Part shown: positions 32,377 through 43,935 of the stretch, in pieces
Position numbering within the stretch: position 1 is the first letter of the stretch
Layout of the letters: the number at the start of each line of letters is the position of its first letter
Origin: Scalesia atractyloides
Taxonomy: Eukaryota; Streptophyta; Magnoliopsida; Asterales; Asteraceae
NCBI GenBank assembly: GCA_947069175.1
Contig: CAMTDV010000022.1
Coordinates: forward strand, 39,165,027-39,229,026
DNA length: 64,000 nt
Direction of reading: 5' to 3'
Translations under genes and position numbers: made by a program
The notes under the pieces: generated by a model
The model's input: the letters and a program-made list of their open reading frames with translations, nothing else
Database searches by the model: none
Told to the model about the DNA's origin: nothing

Positions 32377-33665
32377 TGTCACACCCCAACCAATGGCGGA
32401 AACATCAGAGTAAGACGAAATAGATTGCTCAAGGCATCATAACACTATTTGCGACAATATTTAAATCAAAATTCATTTCATTTCATAGATCAATTGTCAA
32501 ATACAACATAAATCGAAATACAACATTTTCAACAAGATTACACCATAAAAGCCTAACATTCTAGGTGCGTTTCTATGTCATCCCTACTAGATTCGTCATA
32601 GCATCAACATCAACCTATAACATGTTAAAAGTATAGTTCAATACAAAGCTATTGGCAAGTACACAAGTTTAAGTATATAGCATAAGTATAAAAGAGTTTA
32701 CTCAAATACACATGGATATTGTATACAAGGTAGCTAGCATGCAATACTAATTGTCAAACCCAAGTGTCCCTCGTCACACAAAGTAACGAGGCTAAAGTAT
32801 GAATAAGAAAAAGAATCAGCCTAAGCTTAACAATACCCCGACGGGCGGTGTGCTACTCCTATAGCGCTATATATGTTAAGTTGGGGCTAGCCAAGTTAAT
32901 GACAAGAAGCATGTATGAATCTAGGATGAACCTAAGCATAACAATAAGAATGTATAACAGATCGAGTGTATAAAGCATGTAGTGTTTGTATTCGTGTATT
33001 TTGTAAGTTAACATGTTACAACCCAAATTGTGTAAAAAGGGAAATGGGTCAAGTGTACTCAGGTTTTGCAAGCTTCCACTTGAGGATTCCATGAAGGTTT
33101 GGAGAGTTGCAGGAACATCGAGTTATCTATAAAGTCTTGAACTTTCTTGATTAGGAAAGAGCTTTAGAGAGAGAGAGAGAGAGAAGTGTTTAAGGTGTGA
33201 AATGAGTGTGTGAGGAGGTAGGTATATATAGATGGGGTTAGGGGTTGTTAGTTGGATGCATTTAATGCAACAAACACAAAATGGACCAATCCATGGGCAA
33301 GAAACAACTTTCTCCGAATTATGCTATTTTTAGCCTTGAACTTAGTTTATCTTTCATTTCATGGTAAAACTTGATATTTTCGCATTTCAAGTGTATAATG
33401 TATATGTAAGTATATTTTAGGTATCAAGTATGAATGTATGAGTATTTGCATGTATAAACAAGTATCGGTTTATATGTAAACACGTATTTAACAATTAAAT
33501 GCATATAAAACAAGTATGTATCAGGTATGAATTTTATTACGATCAAAGTCTAGGATTATAAGATTGGGAAATGAAATATGAATGCGATATGAATACAAGT
33601 TTCCATAAATAGAAATATGATTACACTTTCTAATTAAGGAAAGTACGAAAAAGCGAGGCATTACA
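32377..33665 (-). repeat. 3' LTR of element F (1289 bp)
   Basis: In plus orientation TGTCACACCCCAACC ... GAGGCATTACA. On the minus strand a TATA box (TATATATA, 33230-33223) is followed by a CT-rich leader including a (CT)n run at 33184-33166. A minus-strand 77-codon frame at 33092-32859 recurs in the other LTR (37966-37745), but only because the LTR is repeated. Confidence 0.88.
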
Positions 33666-36600
33666 GTCTCTCCTCCTTTAGTAAATTTCGTCCCGAAATT
33701 TATTCAAGATGAAGACTTTGGAAAAGATGTCATTTTGGGAAAATGTTTGGCTAAAATCAAGATTTTGAAGTTTAAATTTTTTGCGGAGTTCATGTATAAG
33801 TGTGTCAATTTGTATCGAAATCTTGAAGGATAAAAATGGTAGGTTCGCGAAAGTAATTTGTTTGACTAAGGTGTTTTTGAGACACCAATTGTAAATGTGT
33901 ATAAGATTAAGTAAAAACGTGTATCTGTGTGTGTAAGCAAGTGAGTTTGATTGGGTCTGGACAACTCATTGTAAGGAATATTTTAAAAGAGTGCGACCTA
34001 AGAGGAAGGTTTTAGTATGACTAAGGATGTATTTTGATTAGAATGAGCGGTCCACACCGTAAGTTGTAAGAAAAGTTCTGTTAGTTCTAAGGCGTATTAG
34101 TAAAATCACTTGTTGTAGAAAATATTTATTGGAGAGAACTAGGATGGTAAGTCTTTACGATTTCTAAAAGGTTTTGGCGGTAATAGACCGACTAGTTGAA
34201 GTTTGTGCGTAGATAAGAGTGAAAGATGGTTTTAAAGAAAAGGAACATTTTACAAGATTGAGCTGGTGGAGACGTTTACAAAAATGGATTGAATGTTTAG
34301 GCTGATTCACTGTAAATAAAGTTTGGATGAAGGGTTAAGGAAAGAACTGGGAATATCGTGGTATGGTGGTGAACGATTCGGTAGGTGTATGTGAGGGGTA
34401 AAATATTATGAATATCGGATAAAATGCGAACATGGAATGTTGAGAGATGCTAGTGATAGTTGTAGCGGTTAAAGCTAACGATTTTGAGAATGAAGCTTTG
34501 TCATGGATAATCGACTACTAATCATTTCGAAATGGGGTCACCAAAGTTTGTTATGAATCAAATGTATTTATCAAGGTCCGGGAAATCACTGAATTTCTCA
34601 TGGCACGTTTTACGAAAGTTTGGTAACATGGTAGGGACACTTATATATAGGAAGTACCATCGACGTATCCTCCATGTTCACACCATGTTACGTTCATTTC
34701 GTTATTCGGTGTCATGTTACGTTCCGTGTTGCGATACATAGTAGAACCCACTATGGTTTTCATGTGCCTACCAATATAATCCCGTGTGCACCCGTGATTA
34801 TTTTGGTTTGTGCATGATCCGCACAGTTTGTACTAGTAATGTACGGGTCAAGTTACATTTTAGTATTACAAGCAAAATAGGTGTAAGATAACATATAAAA
34901 ATTAACTATGTAAGCATGATTATATGTATGCACGAGTGTGTCGTACATAAGCAAAACCATTCGGGTTATGCCTACTTATAGATTTCAAGTATGACTATCA
35001 AGTAGTGTGAATTATAAATTTTGAGCATGATAGAATACTAACACGTATAACATAAGCATGTAGTATCGAGCGCATATGTGGAATAAAATGGATTTAGCAT
35101 ATATAAGTTATCATGAAGTTGCGAGTGTGTAACATACAATGGTGATATATTGTCATGTAATATTAACTGTATAAATAGAAACGTGTAAGGCGATATGCAT
35201 GTGTATGGTTCCTTGAGTCAAAACATTAAGTTGGTTGAAATAAAATGAGCCGGGTTGTCAGGAATGAAGGACCAAAATTGTAAATGTCGGGTGAATTTTG
35301 AGAAAAGTATGAATTTTTTTATGTAAGATGTGGTTTGTAAAAAGAAATGTTACTTTTGTTTTAAAATTTGTATTCGCATAAGAAATTTTCTTGCCCATGT
35401 GTTCAGATTTAGATTTGCGTATTAGCGATTTTTGAAAAGGTTGTAAATAGGGAGCTTGCTTTATATATATATAATACACACACACACACACATTGATGCA
35501 AGGAAAGTTGTATTTTTAAAATTTTCATGTAAAAGTTGAATTTTTGAAAAGTATTTTAGCAAAGTACTTATACGTATGTGAGAGAAAATTTTCATTGGCT
35601 TCTTGTTGGAAATAAAATGTCTTTAGAATGGTAGTATAAAGTGAGTGTGATTTGGATGAGTTATGAAAATCGAGGGCAATAGGTTCGTTTGACCGACTAA
35701 TTTGATAGGTAGCATTTCATAAAGTTTTTGAAAAGTGTGAAAGAAATGTTTAAAGTATCATTAGGGGTTTCGTGTATGTAATTTACGTAAATAATTTGTA
35801 GGGTGAGAAATTGTTGGATAAAATAATAAGGTTTGAGGTTTATGCATAAATGAGAAAAATTGAAACAATGATAAAAGGTTTGGGTATATGTTTTGATATA
35901 ATGATTGTTACGAAAATAGTCGAGTTGGAGTTGGGCTTCGACTCATTTTTCCAACTTGAGTTTTGCGAAAAAGACATCTAGGTGATCGACAATAAAAATC
36001 ACGTTTGAGCTTGTAAGTATTGTATAACATGTATGAGTTCACATAGGTGACATAAGCATAACAAGTATTCAATAGTACAAACATGTATGATTGCGTAAGG
36101 AGTATGAATTTAGTTGGTTTACGAGAATTATTATTTTTTTTTGCGAAAGATGTGCGAATTGTGCATCGGGTTTGAAATGAACGAAGTAATAAGTATTAAA
36201 ACACATAGAAATTGAGATTGCATAAAAGATAGGCTTAGTAAAATATTAGAGTGCTTTGGGTTGAGAAGCGTCGACTATTCCAAAGTGAATCGAAGATCCT
36301 TTCAGATTAGAGGAACGTGCTTTGGCCTATAGGTAAAATGCTCTCGTTGAGAAGCGATTCACGGCATTTTACCCTTCCAGTTACTACACGTCTCTAATTG
36401 AATCGAAACCTTGGCGAGATCCAAAAATCAAGGAGTGGGACTAGTTGACAAGGTGTGAGTTTCACTCCTAACTTGATAACATCGTACCCTAAGCATGGTT
36501 AGTACTTACCAAACGAGGAGCGAATTCCGACTCGTTGATAAGGGTCCACTAGAGTATGAAATGGAAAATTTCCATCAAGGTATGGACATCACTCCTAACT

Positions 36601-36913
36601 TGATGGCGTAATTTCGTGAAATCGAATACGCGGATTGAGAGTGATCACCAAAGTGCGGGTTTCACCCAATTTTGGCGAGATCGTCTCGTTAGTATGAGTG
36701 TGTTCAAGTCTCCAAGTGTGTATATTGTGTAAATGTCTTAGGAAAGACATATTGTATACATTAAGACCAAAAGAAATAGGAAGAAACAAGGTAGGAAGAA
36801 TTAATATTTTAAGCAAGAAACAAGAATGGTCAAGATTGGTCACTTAAACTATAGACTAGGTCAAACATGACAATTCTACCTAATTCCCTATAGTTATTGC
36901 TATGATACCAATC
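33666..36913 (-). other. Element F internal region (no genes)
   Basis: AT-rich noncoding interior. The PPT and palindrome are at 33666-33710 and the PBS at 36910-36899. A (TA)n(CA)n run is at 35462-35492. At 36440-36700 three degenerate modules share (A/G)AAGGTRTGRRYWTCACTCC-like and GGCGAGAT phrases. The 69-, 77- and 82-codon open frames have no known domain. I see no trace of gag, PR or RT. Confidence 0.7.
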
Positions 36914-38552
36914 TGTCACACCCCAACCAATGCGGAAACATCGGAGTGAGACGAAATAGATTGCTCAAGGCATTATAACACTATTTGAGACAATATTTAA
37001 ATCAAAATTCATTTCATTTCATAGATCAATTTTCAAATAAAACATAAATCAAAATACAACATTTTCAACAAGATTACAGCATAAAAGCCTAACATTCTAG
37101 GTGCGTTTCTATGTCGTCCCTACTAGATTCGTCATAGTATCAACATTAACCTGTAACATGTTAAAAGTATAGTTCAATACAAAGGTATTGGCAAGTACAC
37201 AAGTTTAAGTATATAGCATAAGTGTAAAAGAGTTTACTCAAATCCACATGGCAATTGTATACAAGGTAGCTAGCATGCAATACTAATTGTCAAACCCACG
37301 TGTCTACAAGAATTAAGTGTCCCTCGTCACACAAAGTAACGAGGCTAAAGTATGAATAAGAATAAGAATCAGCTTAAGCTTAACAATACCCCGATGGGCG
37401 GTGTGCTACTTCTATAGCGCTATATATGTTAAGTTGGGGCTAGCCAAGTTAATGATAAGAAGCATGTATGAATCTAGCATGAACCTAAGCATAACAATAA
37501 GCATGTATAACGGATCGAGTGTATAAAGCATGTAGTGTGTGTATTCGGGTATTTTCTAAGTTAACATATTACAACCTAGATTGTGTAAAAAGTGAAATGG
37601 GTCAAGTGAACTCACGGTTTTGCAAGCTTCAAGTGTCCACAAGAATTAAGTGTCCCTCGTCACACAAAGTAACGAGTCTAAAGTATGAATAAGAATAAGA
37701 ATCAGCTTAAGATTAACAATACCCCGATGGGCGGTGTGCTACTCCTATAGCGCTATATATGTTAAGTTGGGGCTAGCCAAGTTAATGATAAGAAGCATGT
37801 ATGAATCTAGCATGAACCTAAGCATAACAATAAGCATGTATAACGGATCGAGTGTATAAAGCATGTAGTGTGTGTATTCGTGTATTTTGTAAGTTAACAT
37901 ATTACAACCCAGATTGTGTAAAAAGGGAAATGGGTCAAGTGAACTCACGGTTTTGCAAGCTTCCACTTGAGGATTCTGTGAAGGGTTTGGAGAGTTGGAG
38001 GAACACCGAGTTATCTTGAAAGTCTTGAACTTTCTTGATTAAGAGAGAGCTTTAGAGAGAGAGAGAGAAGTGTTTGAGGTGTGAAATGAGTGTGTGAGGA
38101 GGTGGGTATTTATAGATGGGGTTAGGGGGTTGTTAGTTTGATGCATTTAATGCAACAAACACAAAATGGACCAATCCATGGGCAAGAAACAACTTTCTCC
38201 GGATTATGCTATTTTTAGTCATTGAACTTAGTTTATCTTTCATTTCATGGTAAAATTTGATATTTTCGCATGTTTTCAAGTGTATAATGTATATGTAAGT
38301 ATATTTTAGGTATCAAGTATGAATGTATGAGTATTTGCAAGTATAACAAGTATTGGTTTGTATGTAAACACGTATTTAACAATTAAATGCATATAAGACA
38401 AGTATATATCATGTATGAATTTTATTACGATTAAAGTCTCGGATTATAAGATTGGGAAATGAAATATGAATGCGATATGAATACAAGTTTCCATAAATAG
38501 AAATACGATTAAACTTCTAATTAAGGAAAGTATGAAAAAGCAAGGCGTTACA
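36914..38552 (-). repeat. 5' LTR of element F (1639 bp, with internal 333-bp duplication)
   Basis: In plus orientation TGTCACACCCCAACC ... AAGGCGTTACA. It is 350 bases longer than the 3' LTR because 37300-37632 is repeated in tandem at 37633-37965. Its TATA box is changed from TATATATA to TATTTATA (38114-38107). A (GA)n run is at 38052-38069. Confidence 0.88.
37300..37965. repeat. 333-bp tandem duplication inside the F 5' LTR
   Basis: Both units begin GTGTC(T/C)ACAAGAATTAAG and contain CCCCGATGGGCGGTGTGCTA and CTATAGCGCTATATATG. They differ at only a handful of positions, so the duplication looks later than most decay here. The 3' LTR has one copy. Confidence 0.92.
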
Positions 38553-38580
38553 CACACACACACACATATATATATATAAA
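38551..38580. repeat. (CA)n(TA)n microsatellite at the F/B junction
   Basis: The F end TTACA runs into CACACACACA and then TATATATATA. The expected right TSD (CATAT) lies inside this run. Confidence 0.85.
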
Positions 38581-41158
38581 TTAGATTGATTACATGTAAA
38601 TGGACCTAGTCCATAACTTAATTAACTCAATCTAATAATTCATTACTTATGGGACTAGCCCAAAAGCTTTTGTAACTATTGGCCTAGCCCAACTTTTCTT
38701 ACTATGTGTGGCCCTAGCCCAATTTGTTTCATCTATGTGGGCCTAGCCCAACCTAATTTTATTTAATAGTAGGTTAAGCCTAATTGGTTTATAAAATGGG
38801 TCTAGCCCAAGTTATAATGAAAGATTGGGCTTAGCTCCAAATAACTTACAAAAACTGAATTAGCCCAAGTTTAATTTTATAAAAGTGGAATTTAGCCCAA
38901 TGTTATTTTTCATAAAATGGATTAGCCCAATTTATTATTTATAAAAGTGGGCTTGGCCCAAAGTTATCTCTTATATAAATGGGCTTAGCCCATATAATTT
39001 TTATAAAAGTGGACCTTAGCCAAAAGTTTCATTTTATAAAAATGAGCTTAGCCCAAGTTTGATTTTTATACAAGTGGACCTTAGCCCAATATAGTTTTTA
39101 TAAAAATTGGCTTAGTCTAATAATTGTTTAGTTGGACTTATCCAAAAATATTTACTAGTATTTGTTATAACTTATAAAAATTTATTTATGAAAAGTATTA
39201 GTTATAAGTTATAGATTTAAAAATTCTAGTAAATATAAAGCGTATCGTTTATTTGTTCGTTTTGACCGTTAGGTTCTTGTTGATTATTTAATTTTTTTCG
39301 TCTTTGTCGTTGTTTCGTTTATACCATATATTTTATTTTTGTCGAATTATTCAAGTTGTCCGAATTGTCCGATATATTATTTTATTAAAATTTGAACACT
39401 TATATATTTTTTTGTATTCAATTTAACATAATTAAAATATATATAGTTTTTATACAATAATACATGTACACATATAAGATGGTTTAGAAATATATATTTT
39501 TATCAAAAATGTATATTTATCTCATTTTTAGTTATAGAAAATATAAGTAATTAATTTCTTAATCTTTTCATCCAAATCCTTTATTTAAACATGATTAAAT
39601 TTCCTAGTCACTTTTAACCACCAAATCTTTAGTTAAATCATATCTTAATTAAGATTAATTTTTATAAAAATTTTGCCATGGTTTTCTTTAAAAATATAAG
39701 TTTCTCATGTTTTTATAAACATGTTTTAAGTAATTAAACTAACTCAAATCATCACCAATAACAAATATTATATAAATGTATTAACAAAATGTCATGAACT
39801 TGTTATAATCTTAATCTTTCTTAAAATAGAAACTTTATTATCATTTTTAAACAAATTTTCTAAATCATAACTTTTATTTAATGATCTAATACTTGTATGA
39901 TCATCTTTAAAATATAAAAATATGTTCATGACATATTTTGTTATTGAATCTTGCTAATCTAAATATGCATGTGTTTAGATCATCTTTTTATTCATAATTT
40001 CGCAAGATTCAAGTTTACTAGTTAATGACAAGTTCCAGTATCCAAAATTATCAAGAAAATCACATGATTATGTTAATGATTTTATATTTATTAGTGTTTT
40101 TCAAGTGGGTTTTTATATAATTTTTATGATGATCTTGTCAAATTTTATAAATTAAAAAGTATAAAATAAGGTTTAAGATCTTACTACTAGCACAATGGCT
40201 AGGGATGATCTAAAGGATGAAGAACATAGGTTGATCAAGAGTTCCAAGCTTCCAAAGTAAGCTCCTAATTCTTACAAGTTCCTTAGATCTCCTTAAGATC
40301 TTCATGCTTGCTTATAGTTTTTGTTTTTGCCATGAGGTGTTGGTATATATATATATATATATTATATATATATATAATTATAATATATATATATATATAT
40401 ATATATTATAATATATATAATTTTTATAATTTTATAAACTTTATAAATTTATATAGTTTTTTTATATAAACTAATGCCCCAACACTTTAAAGTGATGTTA
40501 TAATATGCCAAAAAGTCTTATTGTTTCGTTGTTCAGTTGATAAAGTTAGTTCAGGTCTTGTACCAGGTGAAATACTGATATATAATGTTACTTATAAAAT
40601 TTTATGTTCATAAAAATTCTAGAACAATTTTTACTGTCCCGTTAATTAATCTAGCTGTTCATACTAATAAATTTGTCATTTTGAGTTCAGTTTATGTACC
40701 GGCTTTGTTGTCAGATTTTACTAAACAAACCGTATAGCATTAAATAATATTTACATATACGTTTTATACTATTTCTAACACCCATTATTATTCTTTAGCT
40801 AAAAATATTTATTTTTGCGCTTCGGACATTTGCTGAATTTTGCTGCAAAATGCTGAATTTTTGCTGTAGAATGCTGAGTTTTTGCTGCAGACTTGGATAA
40901 TTTGGTGTTTCAAATAAATTTTTATGGTATAACAGTGTAGACATATTTTATTTTGTGTTCGCGTCTTTGTCATTTGTCTAGGATATGGTTTTATATATTC
41001 CTGATTATGACGTACCTATTATGATACTAAACTATGATTTGGTTAAATTCCTAGACTTTTAAGACTTAAAATCAAAAATTAAGTATGTTATAAGATAAAT
41101 AGACAATGTAATAGTTGTTCAAGTTGTACGGATTACTGGAATTTTGCCAATTGTCACA
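38553..41158 (-). repeat. Gypsy B 3' LTR, segment 2
   Basis: Minus start TGTGACAATTGG at 41158, next to PPT CAATGGGAGAA. The same sequence is at 56395-59280. Relative to that copy it lacks about 225 bases near 40336 and about 50 bases near 40945. It includes the TGGGCYTAGCCCA array (38590-39125), a long (TA)n (40344-40420) and TGCTGAATTTTTGCTG repeats (40830-40895). With segment 1 the LTR is about 3.55 kb. Confidence 0.88.
40344..40420. repeat. (TA)n low-complexity run
   Basis: Seventy-odd bases of alternating T and A with a few interruptions, inside the B 3' LTR. The 5' LTR equivalent (58386-58409) is shorter. Confidence 0.95.
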
Positions 41159-41192
41159 TTCTCCCATTGTTCAAGAAAATTCATCCTAAAAT

Positions 41193-42566
41193 TTAAGTCG
41201 TGTCATCCTTTGCGTAGGATTTCTCGAACAGGTGGGGATACTTTCTTTTGATTTCGTCTTCCCGTTCCCAAGTGAACTCATGTTCGCGCTTTGAGTTCCA
41301 ATGGACATTGACTAGTTTGATATGACTCCTCCTTGTTTTCTGAACTTTTGAATCTAAAATTTCGATAGGTTCTTCGATGAAATGGAGTTTGTCGTCTATA
41401 TGAATTTCTTCCATGGGAAAAATAAGTTACTCGTCTGAATTACACTTTTTAAGATTTGACACATGAAAAGTGTTGTGAACGTTACTAGGTGTTCCAGGCA
41501 ATTTCAACTTATATGCGAATGTTCTAATCTTCCCAAGATTTCATATGGTCCTATGTACCTCGGGCTATGTTTTCCTTGCTTTCCGAATCTAACTATACCT
41601 CTCCAAGGCGAGACCCTTAGTAGCACTTTGTCTCCAAGGATAATGGTTTGTGGCGTTTATTAACATACTGTCTATCCTGAGCTGCTTTAATACTGTCTCG
41701 GATTTTAAACATTTATCCGCAGTTTCTTGAATTAATTCTGGACCTATCATTTGTTTGTCGCATATTTCTGCCCAACATAACGGAGATCGACATTTACGTC
41801 CATATAACGCTTCAAATGGAGCATCTTGGATACTCGTGTGATAACTATTGTTATATGAGAACTCCACTAAAGGCAAGTGAGTATCCCAATTTCCGCCTAA
41901 GTAATTCACACATGCACGAAGCATATCTTCTAAGGTTTGAATGGTGCATTCACTTTGGCCATCTTTTTGGGGATGAAAGGTCGTACTTAGATCTAAGCGA
42001 GATCCAAAAGCCTTTTGAAAAGATTGCCAAATTCTTGATATAAACGACCATCTCGATCAGAGATTATAGAAACAGGCACTCCATGTCTTTCCACAATCTC
42101 TTTAAGATAAAGTTCGGCTAACTTCTCGGTTTATCTTTCTCACGTACCGGCAAGAAGTGAGCTGATTTGGTTAGTCGGTCGAAATTACCCAAATCATGTC
42201 GTGACTGCGTGAGGTCCTGGGTAATTTTGTTTTGAAATCCATAGAAATTTGTTCCCATTTTGAAGTGGGAATTTTAGGTTGTTGTAACAATCCTGAAGGT
42301 TTTTGGTATTCAGCCTTAATTTTTTGCACATGTTACAGATTTTCAACATAAGTTGCAATATCTCTCTTAAGATTAGGCCACCAATAGAATTCTTTAAGAT
42401 CATGATACATTTTATCCGCTCTGGGATGTATCGAATATTTGGACTTATGGGCTTTAGCTAGAATTAATTTTTGCAATTTACCAAAAAGAGGAACCCAAAT
42501 TATGTTTGCAAAATACAAAGTTCCGTTCTCATTTGGTTCTAATTGTTTTTCCATACATCTAAGCAT
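41193..42566 (-). pseudogene. Gypsy B integrase and chromodomain (decayed)
   Basis: Integrase zinc-binding part in 42566-42333 (LILAKAHKSKYSIHPRADKM, then FYWWPNLKRD). The catalytic core is spread over shifted frames to about 41930 (PSGLLQQP, then WEQISMDF near 42230). The core end and C-terminus lie in 41924-41589 (NWDTHLPLVEFSYNNSYHTS, ALYGRKCRSPLCWAE). The chromodomain is in 41414-41193 (KTRRSHIKLVNVHWNSK, FTWEREDEIKRKYPHLF). Integrase inserts the cDNA and the chromodomain guides it to marked chromatin. At least three frameshifts separate these pieces. The chromodomain end itself is open and ends at the true pol stop. Confidence 0.88.
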
Positions 42567-43935
42567 TTTGCTTTAAAATTTCGCTCTTCAGAGCTTCCTG
42601 TTGAGCGTCGTGAATTCGAGAGGTATGGTTATTGTGAATGGTGTGTCTTGGTGATCGTACCGGAAGAGGCTTCACTCGTTCCTTTCGACTTAGTGCATCC
42701 GCGACAACGTTCGCCTTGCCCGGATGGTATTTAATTTCACAATCATAGTCTTTCAACAATTCAAGCCAACGTCTTTGGCGCATATTTAACTCTTTCTGGT
42801 TAAATATATGTTGAAGACTTTTGTGATCGGTAAAATTGTGCACTTGCTGCCGTAAAGATAATGACGCCAAATTTTTAACGCAAATACCACTACACCTAGC
42901 TCTAGGTCAAGTGTGGTATAGTTCTTTTTGTTAAATATTAATTGGTGTGATGCTTATGCAATAACTTCTCTCGTTGAATTAATCCACATCCTAAACCTTG
43001 ATGTGAAGCGTTACAGTAAACTACAAAGTCATCTATCCGTTCGAAAGTGATAAAATTGGTGCATCACAAAGTTTATCTTTAAGCAGTTGGAAAGTTGCTT
43101 CTTGTTTCTCTCCCCAATCAAACTTTTTATCTTTCTGAGTTAGGGAGGTTAGTGGTTGAGCGATCTTTGAGAAATTTTCAATGAATCTTCGATAATAACC
43201 CGCCAATCCTAAAAGTTGACGTACTTTGGTGGGTGTCTTAGGTGCGTTCCAATTCTTAATGGCTTCTATTTTTGATGGATCGACATGTATGCCTTTCTCG
43301 TTGACTATATGTCCGAGAAATTGGACTTCACGAAGCCAAAATTCGCACTTAGAGAATTTTGCATACAATTTCTCCCTTTTTAACAACTCAAAAATGGTCC
43401 TAAGGTGATGTTCATGATCCTTCTTATTTCGTGAATATATCAATATGTCGTCAATAAATACTATCACGAATTTATGAAAGTAAGGCTTGTACACACAGTT
43501 CACTAAGTCCATGAACACCTCCGGTACATTTGTTAGACCAAAAGGCATAACAAGGAACTCGTAGTGACCGTAACGGGTTCAGAATGCTATTTTTGGAATA
43601 CTTTCTTCCTGCACTCTAAGCTGATGGTATCCTTACCTTAAGTCAATCTTCGAGTAAAAACTTGATCGTTGAAGTTGATCGAACATATCATTAATCCTCG
43701 GTAACGAATACCGATTCTTGATCGTGATTTTGTTCAATTCTCGATAACCTATACACATTCTAAAGCTTCCATCTTTCTTCTTTACAAGTAGAACTGGAGC
43801 TCCCTAAGGTGAGAAGCTTGGTCTAATAAAACCTTTGTCTAACAACTTTTGAAGTTGTGTGAGCAGCTCTTGCATTTCCGAAGGAGCTAATCGGTAAGAG
43901 GATTTCGCTACAGGTACAGCTCCTGGAATCAACTC
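42559..43935 (-). pseudogene. Gypsy B reverse transcriptase and RNase H (decayed)
   Basis: The RT N-terminal half (43830-43560) can be followed through two stops (VKKKDGSFRMCIGYRELNK, then NRYSLPRIND). The second half is open in 43548-43033: MPFGLTNVPEVFMDLVN, FIDDILIYSRN with catalytic Asp-Asp, and LGHIVNEKGIHVDPSKIEAI, then the thumb and connection GLAGYYRRFIENFSKIA. RNase H is broken between 43033 and 42870 and ends in 42870-42559 with TDHKSLQHIF, LLKDYDCEIKYHPGKANVVA and DALSR. Order RT then RNase H before INT is the gypsy arrangement. Confidence 0.9.

Larger units (their letters stand above)
32377..38552 (-). mobile_element. Element F: non-autonomous LTR retrotransposon without coding capacity
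   Basis: LTRs are at 32377-33665 and 36914-38552. On the minus strand the PBS TGGTATCATAGC (36910-36899; one change from the initiator-Met type) follows the right LTR. The PPT AAAGGAGGAGAGAC (33679-33666) precedes the left one, itself preceded by the inverted repeat AATTTCGTCCCGAAATT. The 3.25-kb interior has no gag or pol similarity on either strand. The left TSD is CATAT (32372-32376). The right copy is blurred by a CA/TA microsatellite that still contains CATAT. It inserted into the B 3' LTR, since B's sequence resumes after 38552. Confidence 0.8.

Noticed and set aside
32859..33092. A minus-strand 77-codon frame repeated at 37745-37966, suggesting a conserved small protein
   Set aside because: The repeat is explained by the two LTRs of element F. 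It covers the TATA-to-leader part of the LTR and shows no independent constraint.
34532..34741. A 69-codon frame in element F as a possible gag remnant
   Set aside because: No knuckle, capsid or protease motif, and the surrounding 3 kb is equally without coding features.
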